Shown here: in pieces, positions 1 to 5,618 of the stretch | How positions within the stretch are numbered: position 1 is the first letter of the stretch | How the letters are laid out: each line of letters opens with the position of its first letter | Origin: an uncultured Senegalimassilia sp. | GTDB taxonomy: Bacteria > Actinomycetota > Coriobacteriia > Coriobacteriales > Eggerthellaceae | NCBI GenBank assembly: GCA_937925385.1 | Contig: CALEWN010000297.1 | Span: forward strand, 1 to 5,925 | Direction of reading: 5' to 3' | Length of the DNA stretch: 5,925 nt | Notes under the pieces: generated by a model | What the model was told of the DNA's origin: nothing | The model's input: the letters and a program-made list of their open reading frames with translations, nothing else | Databases searched by the model: none | Program-made: the position numbers and the translations under genes

Positions 1-565
1 ACTCGTCTGCATACACCAAGCGCACCGGCGTCACCGAAAACGGTTTGCCGGAATGGTTGAGCACCTTCTCCTTCGCGGCGTTGTAATGGAAGTATTTGAA
101 CGACACCTTGCGCTTCATGCGCATGGCCTGCTGAATGATGTCGGCGTTTTCCAGCGCTGTCGCGTTGTGCATCTTCACGCGACCAGGGACTTCGATACGG
201 CGATGCAGCAGATCGCGCTGGCTTTCGCTTGCGAGGCCCTGAATCTTTCCGATAAGCCTATCGGTTGTGCCCTCCGTCAGAAATGGCGTGCTTTGCACCG
301 CGTCCACCAGCATAATGAGTTCCTGGATTTGAAACGGGCGGTTGGCCAGATACCATTCCCTACCGCCTCGTTGTTCGATCGTCAGCCCGAAATCCTTTAA
401 CGCGCGAATATCACGATGGATGGTTTTACGCTCGGCTTCCAAACCCAGGTTCGCAAGCTCGTCGATGATCTGCTGCGTCGTCAGACCGTTCTCCGAATCC
501 GTTTCCTCGAAGAACAGCTTGAGCACGTACAACATCCGAAGCTTTTGGTTGGGCTTGTTCGCCAT
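1..565 (-). CDS. WYL-domain transcriptional regulator (HTH + WYL), C-terminus beyond the window
   Basis: The frame opens at ATG 565 and stays open for 188 codons to the window edge, so the C-terminal part is missing. Residues 1-65 look like an HTH_11/DeoR-like winged helix: an N-terminal helix (KLRMLYVLKLFFEE), the LTTQQIIDELANLGL helix, and a recognition helix ERKTIHRDIRAF at 45-56, followed by a wing with GGREWYLANRPF. A linker region precedes the start of a WYL domain near residue 140 (MRMKRKVSFKYFHYN, then GKPFSVTPVRLVYADE at the edge). WYL proteins of this kind are cytoplasmic DNA-binding regulators whose WYL/WCX part is thought to sense a ligand; many regulate neighbouring genes or themselves. 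The start is supported by a GGAAGG Shine-Dalgarno site 7 nt upstream. The gene follows the hydrogenase operon on the same strand but is separated from it by a terminator, so it probably has its own promoter. Its target and ligand cannot be told from the sequence. Family assignment is firm; function beyond regulation is not. Confidence 0.88.
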   Translation of the reverse strand, partial: MANKPNQKLRMLYVLKLFFEETDSENGLTTQQIIDELANLGLEAERKTIHRDIRALKDFGLTIEQRGGREWYLANRPFQIQELIMLVDAVQSTPFLTEGTTDRLIGKIQGLASESQRDLLHRRIEVPGRVKMHNATALENADIIQQAMRMKRKVSFKYFHYNAAKEKVLNHSGKPFSVTPVRLVYADE

Positions 566-572
566 GCTGAAT

Positions 573-578
573 CCTTCC
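573..578 (-). promoter_or_regulatory. Ribosome binding site of the WYL regulator
   Basis: On the minus strand the sequence GGAAGG lies 7 nt before ATG 565. No other in-frame start with a comparable site is visible, so it fixes the start of this otherwise partial gene. Confidence 0.7.
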
Positions 579-605
579 ACTCCAAGGCATGCTACCTGCG
601 ACCAT

Positions 606-635
606 TGTATATCGAGCACCTTTATTAGCCTTCAA
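606..635 (-). promoter_or_regulatory. Candidate sigma-70-type promoter of the WYL regulator
   Basis: On the minus strand, a -35-like TTGAAG (630-635) is separated by 18 nt from a -10-like TATACA (606-611). Transcription would start near 598, giving a leader of about 33 nt before ATG 565. The local sequence is clearly AT-richer than the surrounding genes, as expected of a promoter. The assignment is by eye only. Confidence 0.5.
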
Positions 636-670
636 CGTTCTTGCTTTGGGGTTAACATGCGCGCCAACGC

Positions 671-687
671 CGCGATTGATCAACGCG
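671..687. promoter_or_regulatory. Near-palindrome upstream of the WYL regulator promoter, possible operator
   Basis: The perfect 8-bp palindrome TTGATCAA (676-683) is flanked by CGCG on both sides (671-674 and 684-687), with one extra base on the left side. It lies about 35 bp upstream of the candidate -35 box of the WYL regulator and about 70 bp from the end of the hydrogenase terminator. An autoregulatory site is conceivable, but nothing in the sequence proves binding. Confidence 0.25.
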
Positions 688-752
688 ATCAGCCCCTGAA
701 AGGGGAACGCATGCTGAACGCTTTCTCGCAAAACGCCTTCTTGCCCATGCGC

Positions 753-784
753 AAAATAAGCGGCCCGCATATCGCGGGCCGCTT
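753..784 (-). terminator. Rho-independent terminator of the hydrogenase operon
   Basis: A perfect inverted repeat, GCGGCCCGC (760-768) and GCGGGCCGC (774-782), extended by two A-T pairs to 11 bp, encloses a 5-nt loop. On the minus strand it begins 22 nt after the hydA stop codon and is followed by TTATTTTGC, a short U-rich tract. Read on the plus strand the stem is followed by only TTTCGTT, so it is mainly a minus-strand terminator. It separates hydBGDA from the WYL regulator. Confidence 0.85.
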
Positions 785-805
785 TCGTTCATGCTATTCG
801 GTTCC

Positions 806-2101
806 CTAGTGCACGCTGCAGCTGAAGCAGGGGTCGTAGGCTCGCACGAGCTTCTCGATCTCGAGGCGCACGACGTCTTCCGCAGCCCCGTCGGCCACCA
901 GCTTCTCGGCCAAAAGGCGCATGTCGGCTTCCAGGTTCGCGCAGTTCTGCGCCGTGGGGGTCATGATGGTGGCATGCACCACGCGACCGGCATCGTCGAG
1001 CTCGAGCTGATGGAACACCGTGCCTCGCGGCGCCTCGGTGAAGCCGGTGCCCACGCCCGCGCGCACCTCGAACGGCACCGGGGCGCTGTCGCCCTCGAAC
1101 GGTCCGTCGGGCTCGGCAAGCTTGCGGCACAACTCGGCGCAACGCCCCAGCGCGTCGAGCACCTCCACCGCCTGGGCAACGTTGTTCAGGAACGGATTGC
1201 GCTCGGGCGGACGCAGGCCCGCCTTCGCCGCCGCCACCTTCGCCTCCTGCGAAAGCGCGCCCCACGATGCGTTGATACGCGCCAACGCGCCGGTGAAGTA
1301 GGTCTTCCCCGTCTGCCTGCAGCGGGCGAACAACGCCGCGGAATGCGGCACCTCGTACTCCTCGACTTGCTCGCAAGCCCTATCGGCATCGAACGTGACG
1401 CCCGCATCCAAGAAGCGCGCCCAGCGGCTGTCGGCCACCGGGTAGCGGCCTTCGGCCACCATGGCCATCATGTCGCCCTGGGTGGCGATATCGGGAACGG
1501 TGAAACCGTTGAACAGGTCCACCACCGCACGGGCGAACTCGCGCTCGGCGTCCAGCTTGTCGGCCATGGCCAGGTACTCGTCGCGCGTTGGCTCGTGGGT
1601 GAAGCCGCCCACCACCGCGGTGATCGGGTGGATGGAGCGCCCGCCCACCAGGTTGCACAGCTGGTTGCCCAAGGACTTCAGGCCCAGCGCCTGGTCGAAC
1701 AACTCGGGGTTGGCCTTGGCCAGCGGGAACACGCTTGCCATGTCCAGGAAGTCGGGCGCGGCGAACACGAACAGGTGCGACGCATGGTTTTGCAGGTAGC
1801 TGCCGTACACCAGCAGCTCGCGCAGCGCGCGCGTGCGGTCGGTGACCTCCACGCCGAAGATGCGCTCGATGGCCAGGATGTCGGTGATAACGTGGCTTGC
1901 CGAGCAGATGCCGCACACGCGGCTGGCGATATACGGCACATCGGCGAACTTACGGCCCACCACCATGGACTCGAACAGGCGCGCCGGCTCCACCACGTTC
2001 ATCTCGCACGTTTCCACCGCACCGTCTTTAATGGACAGATGCACGTTGCCATGGCCCTCAACGCGGGCGATATGGTCTACCGAAATGGCGGTTCTCGTCA
2101 T
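806..2101 (-). CDS. hydA: Group 3b [NiFe]-hydrogenase large (alpha) subunit HydA
   Basis: This is the catalytic subunit that holds the Ni-Fe(CN)2CO centre, where H2 is split or formed in the cytoplasm. The 431-residue product fits the usual size of group 3b HydA (about 430). The N-terminal metal motif RVCGIC has Cys63 and Cys66, and the C-terminal motif DPCFSCSVH has Cys425 and Cys428; these four cysteines are the expected NiFe ligands. RVEGHG (13-18), SIHPITAVVGG (156-166) and EAPRG (356-360) are further family landmarks. The start at 2101 is chosen over an upstream in-frame ATG at 2224 because AGGAGG lies 9 nt before it, the preceding 41 codons lie inside hydD, and MTRTAISVDHIARVEGHG is a typical beginning for the family. 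Oddly, the stop codon follows directly after His431 of the DPCxxCxxH motif, so there is no C-terminal maturation peptide. It is the last gene of the hydBGDA operon, 13 bp after hydD. Group 3b is inferred from the whole operon; identity as a NiFe large subunit is near certain. Confidence 0.96.
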   Translation of the reverse strand: MTRTAISVDHIARVEGHGNVHLSIKDGAVETCEMNVVEPARLFESMVVGRKFADVPYIASRVCGICSASHVITDILAIERIFGVEVTDRTRALRELLVYGSYLQNHASHLFVFAAPDFLDMASVFPLAKANPELFDQALGLKSLGNQLCNLVGGRSIHPITAVVGGFTHEPTRDEYLAMADKLDAEREFARAVVDLFNGFTVPDIATQGDMMAMVAEGRYPVADSRWARFLDAGVTFDADRACEQVEEYEVPHSAALFARCRQTGKTYFTGALARINASWGALSQEAKVAAAKAGLRPPERNPFLNNVAQAVEVLDALGRCAELCRKLAEPDGPFEGDSAPVPFEVRAGVGTGFTEAPRGTVFHQLELDDAGRVVHATIMTPTAQNCANLEADMRLLAEKLVADGAAEDVVRLEIEKLVRAYDPCFSCSVH

Positions 2102-2110
2102 ATCGATTCG

Positions 2111-2116
2111 CCTCCT
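2111..2116 (-). promoter_or_regulatory. Ribosome binding site that decides the hydA start
   Basis: A perfect AGGAGG lies 9 nt before ATG 2101 and overlaps the TAG stop codon of hydD (2115-2117). This overlap suggests translational coupling of the delta and alpha subunits, and it argues against the longer hydA frame that begins inside hydD. Confidence 0.8.
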
Positions 2117-2897
2117 ATTCGCGCGCCGACTGCACGCGTTCAACCTGGTTGAACAGCGCCAGCGCCTCGTCGAAATCGTCCGGGTCCACGCCTGCGCGCT
2201 CGCACGCGGCGCGCGCGGCATCAAGGTTGGCGTCGGGGGAAAGCCCGCGGCAGCCGTTGCACGCCCGCCCGAGGTTCACGCACTTCGCGCCGCAGCCGGC
2301 CACCGTCACCAGGCCCAGGCACAGCTGGCCCTGGTCGAAGAAGCAATCGGTGCCGTTGCGCTTGCACTGCCCGCACATGGTGCCCGTGCGGTCGAACTTG
2401 TTCGAGCCGTACAGCGCACGCTGCAGCACGTCGATGAAATCCATGGTGTCGATCGGGCAGCAGCGCACCGTGTGATCGACGTCGATGACCGCGCCCACCG
2501 GGCGCGGCACCACCATGGAGCCGCAAGCTGCGGGCACGTCCTGGTACACCTGGCTCGGGCGCTTGAAGAAGTTGCGCGCGGCGATGCCGGGGATGCCCGC
2601 CGTTGCGGCGCAGGCGCCCAAGGCGATAACGCACTTGGCGCGCTCGCGCAGCTTGCGCACCGTAGCCTCGGATTCCTCGGTGGTCACGGCGCCCTCGATG
2701 ACGGCCACGTCGAACTCCTCCGGCATGGGCTCGCTGGAAGCCAGCTGCCAATAACGCAGGTCGATCTGGCCGAGCACGTCGGTCAGGTATTGCTCGGCGT
2801 TGGTGATCTGCAGCTGGCAGCCGAAGCAGCTGGCAAGCCCGACCACCACAACGCGCGGAAGGCCACGCGCCTGGCGCTCGTCGTTTCCGCATCCCAT
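2115..2897 (-). CDS. hydD: Group 3b [NiFe]-hydrogenase small (delta) subunit HydD
   Basis: This small subunit relays electrons between the NiFe site in HydA and the diaphorase part HydB/HydG. It belongs to the NADH:ubiquinone oxidoreductase 20-kDa / NiFe small-subunit family. From ATG 2897 the product has 260 residues, close to the family norm. The proximal [4Fe-4S] ligands are visible as ASCFGC (Cys24, Cys27), GACAATAGIPG (Cys96) and CCPID (Cys147). A cysteine-rich C-terminal part (CGQC at 175-178, Cys185, Cys193, Cys202, Cys206, then CNGC at 213-216) can carry two more clusters, as in other group 3b enzymes. There is no twin-arginine signal peptide, so the enzyme is cytoplasmic. An ATG at 2912, immediately after the hydG stop, is in frame and would add five residues (MGGTN); I prefer 2897 because GGGAGG lies 7 nt before it. 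Product identity is firm; the exact start is less so. Confidence 0.93.
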   Translation of the reverse strand: MGCGNDERQARGLPRVVVVGLASCFGCQLQITNAEQYLTDVLGQIDLRYWQLASSEPMPEEFDVAVIEGAVTTEESEATVRKLRERAKCVIALGACAATAGIPGIAARNFFKRPSQVYQDVPAACGSMVVPRPVGAVIDVDHTVRCCPIDTMDFIDVLQRALYGSNKFDRTGTMCGQCKRNGTDCFFDQGQLCLGLVTVAGCGAKCVNLGRACNGCRGLSPDANLDAARAACERAGVDPDDFDEALALFNQVERVQSARE

Positions 2898-2904
2898 GTT
2901 CGTG

Positions 2905-2910
2905 CCTCCC
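2905..2910 (-). promoter_or_regulatory. Ribosome binding site that decides the hydD start
   Basis: GGGAGG sits 7 nt before ATG 2897, an ideal distance, whereas the in-frame ATG at 2912 has only a poorer G-rich stretch upstream and would place this site inside the coding region. Confidence 0.6.
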
Positions 2911-2912
2911 AT

Positions 2913-3824
2913 CTACATCGACCCCTGGATGTTCTTCGCTTCCCAATAGTTGAACACGGGCCCGTCGATGCAGCAGTACTGATGCCCGATCTGGCAGTGG
3001 CCGCACTTGCCCATGCCGCACTTCATGTGGCGCTCGAAGCTCATGTAGATATGGTCGTAGCTGATGCCCTTCTTGCGCATCTCGGCGACCACGAAGCGAT
3101 ACATGACCGGCGGGCCGCACACCGCGCCGAAGGTGTTCGCCGGACTGATTTCCAGATGCTCGAAGGGCTTGGTGACCAGACCCACTTCGCCATCCCACGT
3201 GTCGTCGGGGTTGTCGACGGTCAGGTACAGGTCGAAGTCCTTGCGGTGACGCCACATCTCGAACTGGTTGCGGAACATGACCTCGGAGGGGTTCTTCGAA
3301 CCGTAGATGATGGTGACCTTGCCGAAGTCGCTGCGCTCGTCGTGGATGTTGTTGATGAGGCTGCGAAGCGGCGCGATGCCCAGGCCGCCGGCAACCAGCA
3401 GGATGTCGTGGCCCTTCATCTCCTCGAACGGGAAGCCGCGGCCGAAGGGACCGCGGATGCCCACGATGTCGCCGCACTGCATCTTATGCAGCGCCTCGGT
3501 GAAGCGGCCGGCGCGACGCACGCACAGCTCGATGAAACCGCGCTTCGAGGGGCTCGACGAAATGGAGATAGGGGCCTCGCCCACGCCGAAGATGGTCAGC
3601 TCGACGAACTGACCCGGCTCATGGCGAAACGCCTCGCGAATGCGCTCGTCGATCAAGCGGAACTCGAACAGCTTCTCGGTTGCCGTCAGCTCGGTGATGG
3701 ACGTGATGCGAGCCGGCCACGGGCGATACGGGTTGGCTGCCATAAGCTCCTGCCCCGTCATGGCAGCCGGCTCATCGTGGTACGGTGATACGACCACGGG
3801 GTTGAAATCGGTGTTAGCAGGCAC
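2913..3824 (-). CDS. hydG: Hydrogenase gamma subunit HydG, FAD/NAD(P)-binding reductase with [2Fe-2S] cluster
   Basis: This subunit exchanges electrons between the hydrogenase Fe-S chain and NAD(P)(H). It has the ferredoxin-NADP reductase fold of the PyrK/AsrB type. The FAD-binding beta-barrel spans about residues 35-130 and includes GEAPISISSSP (82-92) and RGPFGRGFPF (124-133). The NAD(P)-binding Rossmann domain follows, with GGLGIAPLRSL at 146-156 and CGPPVM at 236-241. The C-terminal [2Fe-2S] motif CGMGKCGHC gives Cys269, Cys274 and Cys277, with Cys284 or Cys285 as the fourth ligand. The start is GTG 3824, with AAGGGGG 6 nt upstream, and overlaps the end of hydB by 11 bp. ATG codons at residues 22 and 28 are alternatives; residue 28 (MAANPYRPWPARI) resembles the beginning of shorter relatives. 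Preference for NADP over NAD is inferred from the group, not from the sequence. Anaerobic sulfite reductase subunit B is the nearest other possibility, but hydA/hydD context excludes it. Confidence 0.93.
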   Translation of the reverse strand: MPANTDFNPVVVSPYHDEPAAMTGQELMAANPYRPWPARITSITELTATEKLFEFRLIDERIREAFRHEPGQFVELTIFGVGEAPISISSSPSKRGFIELCVRRAGRFTEALHKMQCGDIVGIRGPFGRGFPFEEMKGHDILLVAGGLGIAPLRSLINNIHDERSDFGKVTIIYGSKNPSEVMFRNQFEMWRHRKDFDLYLTVDNPDDTWDGEVGLVTKPFEHLEISPANTFGAVCGPPVMYRFVVAEMRKKGISYDHIYMSFERHMKCGMGKCGHCQIGHQYCCIDGPVFNYWEAKNIQGSM

Positions 3825-4851
3825 CTTCGGCCCCCTTCTTCTCGAAGAACTCCAGCACGCGAATGGGGTTGATGTCGGCCTTGCACGCCTTCACGCAGCG
3901 TCCGCAGCCCACGCACAGCATGCGGTCGTAGGTTGCCAAAAAGCCGTTGAGCTTGTGATACATGCGATGGCGCACGCGCTCGCGGCCCGTGGGGCGGAAG
4001 TTGTGGCCGCCGGCCACCACGGCGAACTGCGGAGAGGTGCAGGCGTCCCAGATGCGCTGGCGCTCGCCGGTTTGACCGTCGGGGTCGAGCACGTCCTGGA
4101 TATCGAAGCAGAAGCACGTCGGGCACACGGCGGCGCAGGCGTTGCAGGCCAGGCACTTGCTGCCCAGTTCCTCCCAAAACGGATCGGAGTGGAACGCGTC
4201 CATGAGCATGGCCACGTCCTGGATCTCGGGGATCTCGGGATTGAACGCAGCTTGACGCGCACGCGTGGCGTGACGGAACTCGATACGGTCCTCGTTGGTG
4301 GCGTCGCGCAGGTCGACCGCGGACTCAAGGATGTTGGCGGCCTCAACGCTGGAGATGCTGACCAGGAACTTGTCGCCTAGACGATGAAGGAACAGGTCGT
4401 AGCCGAAACGCGCCTCGTCGGCATCCCACAGGTTGCAGAAGCAATCGGAGTCGGGGCTGCACGACACGCCCACGATCAACGTGGCGGCGCGGCGGGCCTT
4501 ATAGTAGGGATCGGGATAACGCCCATCGCTAAACACCAGGTCCAGACGGTTGATGGCGTTGATATCGCACGCATGGGCGCCGAAGATCACGCGCGGGACC
4601 ACTTCCTCCTGGAAATCGGCCACCTCGTTGGTGACGGCGTTGTAACGCATGAGCGTTTCGGTGGGAGGAAGGAAGTAGCGCTTCGGCGATGCGAGCGTGG
4701 TGTCGTAGGCCAGGTCCATCTCGTCAGGCGAGCTGATGGCCTCGAACGAATAGTGCGCACCGCGCTTCACGGGGGCCACGACCTCGTAGCCGTCCATGAA
4801 TGCCGACACCAATGCGGGTAGCTCCGCGGCGTCGAAAACTCGATAGAGCAT
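3814..4851 (-). CDS. hydB: Hydrogenase beta subunit HydB, 4Fe-4S dicluster electron-transfer protein
   Basis: This is the first gene of the operon. Its product (345 residues) passes electrons between HydD and the flavin subunit HydG, and it is related to anaerobic sulfite reductase subunit A (AsrA), the reason these enzymes were named sulfhydrogenases. The C-terminal half has two [4Fe-4S] motifs: CLACNACAAVC (Cys233, 236, 239, 243, followed by PTCFC) and CVGCGRCVKAC (Cys313, 316, 319, 323). The N-terminal part carries family landmarks GAHACDINAI (91-100) and GVSCSPDSDCFC (128-139), with cysteines at 95, 131, 137 and 139. There is no signal peptide or membrane segment. The stop codon overlaps the GTG start region of hydG, suggesting coupled translation. 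The ATG at 4851 has only a weak Shine-Dalgarno site (GGAT, near 4857-4860), unlike the strong sites of hydD and hydA. The upstream sequence stays open to a stop inside the intergenic region, with no better start. Confidence 0.93.
   Translation of the reverse strand: MLYRVFDAAELPALVSAFMDGYEVVAPVKRGAHYSFEAISSPDEMDLAYDTTLASPKRYFLPPTETLMRYNAVTNEVADFQEEVVPRVIFGAHACDINAINRLDLVFSDGRYPDPYYKARRAATLIVGVSCSPDSDCFCNLWDADEARFGYDLFLHRLGDKFLVSISSVEAANILESAVDLRDATNEDRIEFRHATRARQAAFNPEIPEIQDVAMLMDAFHSDPFWEELGSKCLACNACAAVCPTCFCFDIQDVLDPDGQTGERQRIWDACTSPQFAVVAGGHNFRPTGRERVRHRMYHKLNGFLATYDRMLCVGCGRCVKACKADINPIRVLEFFEKKGAEGAC
3831..3837 (-). promoter_or_regulatory. Ribosome binding site that supports the GTG start of hydG
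   Basis: AAGGGGG on the minus strand lies 6 nt before GTG 3824, inside the last codons of hydB. The downstream ATG codons have no site (3761) or one spaced too closely (AGGAG only 3 nt before 3743). Confidence 0.5.
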
Positions 4852-5006
4852 GTTTCATCCGTTTCTCGTCTTACGGCATTGCGGGCTCCGATATCGCAAG
4901 CACCTGCACGGCGAACCGCAGGGCGCCTGCAGGCGGCACGGCCACCCCTTTAGGGCAGCGTACCGACGGCAACACGCGCGAACAGTATCCCAACATCCCG
5001 CCCAAA
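4852..5006 (-). promoter_or_regulatory. Leader/promoter region of hydBGDA with a 12-bp palindrome
   Basis: This is the only gap upstream of hydB and follows the ndk terminator, so the operon promoter should lie here. I could not find a convincing -35/-10 pair; the stretch is GC-rich. It contains a perfect 12-bp palindrome CGCCTGCAGGCG (4924-4935) about 75 bp before the start codon, and CCCT..AGGG as a short inverted repeat near 4946-4955. These could be operator half-sites, but this is speculation from symmetry alone. Confidence 0.35.
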
Positions 5007-5044
5007 GAAAAAGCCCCCTGCCCGCTTGAGCGGGCAAAGGGCTT
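5007..5044 (-). terminator. Strong Rho-independent terminator downstream of ndk
   Basis: The arms 5011-5025 and 5030-5044 pair over 15 bp on the minus strand, if two G-U pairs are allowed, around a 4-nt loop (TCAA). The inner six and outer six pairs are all canonical. The stem is followed by a run of T residues (TTTTTC, partly overlapping the stem end). It begins 25 nt after the ndk stop codon and separates ndk from hydBGDA. Confidence 0.92.
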
Positions 5045-5069
5045 CCAAACGTGCAGGATGCCGGTCGGC

Positions 5070-5474
5070 TTATGCGAAGAAGATGCCGATCTCGCGCTCA
5101 GCTGACTCCGGGGAGTCGGAGCCGTGAATGACATTCTCGTCCATAATCAGGCCGAAATCGCCGCGAATCGTGCCGGGGGCAGCTTCAGCCGGATTAGTGG
5201 CGCCCATGAGGGTGCGCACCTTGGCGACGGCGCCCTCGCCGGAGATGACCATCTTCACGACCGGGCCGGAGGTGATGTAGGAGATGAGACCGTCGTAGAA
5301 CGGCTTGCCCTCGTGCTCGGCGTAGTTGGCCTTGGCCTGGTCAAGCGTCACCATGCCCAGCTCCATGCGCTCGACGGTCAGGCCGGCGCGCTCGAAGCGG
5401 TTGACGATCTCGCCGATGTGGCCGTTGCGCACACCGTCGGGCTTGATCATGCTGTAGGTCTTCTGGATAGCCAT
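5070..5474 (-). CDS. ndk: Nucleoside diphosphate kinase
   Basis: The enzyme transfers the gamma-phosphate of a nucleoside triphosphate, usually ATP, to nucleoside diphosphates through a phospho-histidine intermediate, and so balances the cytoplasmic NTP and dNTP pools. The 134-residue product has the usual bacterial length. Catalytic His117 lies in the signature NVIHGSDSPESA (114-125). Lys11 in KPDGV, Tyr51, Arg87, Arg104 in GTIRGDFG and Asn114 match the nucleotide-binding and active-site residues of the family. The ATG at 5474 has GAAAGG 8 nt upstream (5483-5488). The gene is followed by a strong terminator and preceded by a 144-bp gap, so it is probably a single-gene transcript unrelated to the hydrogenase. 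Nothing in it is unusual. Confidence 0.98.
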   Translation of the reverse strand: MAIQKTYSMIKPDGVRNGHIGEIVNRFERAGLTVERMELGMVTLDQAKANYAEHEGKPFYDGLISYITSGPVVKMVISGEGAVAKVRTLMGATNPAEAAPGTIRGDFGLIMDENVIHGSDSPESAEREIGIFFA

Positions 5475-5489
5475 GATTGGTACCTTTCT

Positions 5490-5503
5490 TCTTATCTCTT
5501 ATC
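5490..5503 (-). repeat. Two tandem copies of a purine-rich 7-mer in the ndk leader
   Basis: On the minus strand GATAAGA occurs twice in direct succession (5497-5503 and 5490-5496), just upstream of the ndk Shine-Dalgarno site. It may simply keep the ribosome-loading region unstructured; a -10-like role for GATAAG cannot be excluded. Confidence 0.4.
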
Positions 5504-5507
5504 CCAA

Positions 5508-5527
5508 GCGCCCGTTTCCACGGGCGC
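5508..5527 (-). other. GC-rich hairpin with GGAA loop between the upstream gene and ndk
   Basis: GCGCCCGT (minus strand, 5527-5520) and ACGGGCGC (5515-5508) form a perfect 8-bp stem around the loop GGAA, which fits the GNRA tetraloop pattern. The sequence after it is TTGGGATAAG, with no real T-tract, so it is at best a weak terminator for the gene ending at 5619. It lies 33 nt before the ndk start and could be a leader structure of the ndk mRNA. Confidence 0.5.
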
Positions 5528-5547
5528 AGGTTACCTTGGTTGCGGCC

Positions 5548-5570
5548 TTGATGCCCGATATGCGCATCAA
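5548..5570. promoter_or_regulatory. Inverted repeat TTGATGC-N9-GCATCAA upstream of ndk
   Basis: Two perfect 7-bp arms (5548-5554 and 5564-5570) are separated by 9 bp, so the centres are 16 bp apart, about one and a half helical turns. It lies 74-96 bp upstream of the ndk start in a gap where the ndk promoter should be. A dimeric regulator site is possible; the regulator is unknown. Confidence 0.3.
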
Positions 5571-5618
5571 TCCATTTGGCGACAGGTCCGGACGCGAAGT
5601 CCGCAGCTCGTCAAGCCG

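Noticed and set aside
693..705. Small hairpin CCCCT-GAA-AGGGG between hydA and the WYL gene
   Set aside because: Only 5 bp with a three-base loop and no T-tract on either strand; too weak to call a terminator when a much better one lies at 753-784.
426..770. Minus-strand frame of 114 codons spanning the terminator, the intergenic region and the WYL gene start
   Set aside because: It starts inside the hairpin terminator, overlaps the well-supported WYL regulator out of frame and has no good ribosome site.
791..2152. Plus-strand open frame of about 450 codons antisense to hydA
   Set aside because: Same reason: a GC-bias shadow with low-complexity Ala/His/Arg/Gly composition, starting in the terminator region and covering the NiFe large subunit gene.
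2102..2224. N-terminal extension of hydA to an upstream ATG at 2224
   Set aside because: These 41 codons are Arg/Ser/Thr-rich shadow sequence of hydD; the AGGAGG site and family-like N-terminus both favour 2101.
2221..3477. Minus-strand frame of 418 codons running through hydG and hydD in another frame
   Set aside because: Extreme Arg/His/Pro/Gly content and no recognisable domain; the overlapping hydG and hydD frames have complete motifs and ribosome binding sites.
1833..3788. Plus-strand open frame of about 650 codons antisense to hydA, hydD and hydG
   Set aside because: It is the complement of three genes with clear family motifs, is rich in His, Ala, Arg and Leu in the way typical of antisense frames in GC-rich DNA, crosses the gene boundaries and resembles no family I know.
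4871..5134. Small minus-strand frame (87 codons) running from the end of ndk to just before hydB
   Set aside because: It overlaps ndk and reads through the strong terminator stem, so it is very unlikely to be translated as a gene.
5589..5603. Hairpin CGGAC-N5-GTCCG shortly after the stop at 5619
   Set aside because: Five base pairs without a following T-tract; chance occurrence in GC-rich DNA is likely.
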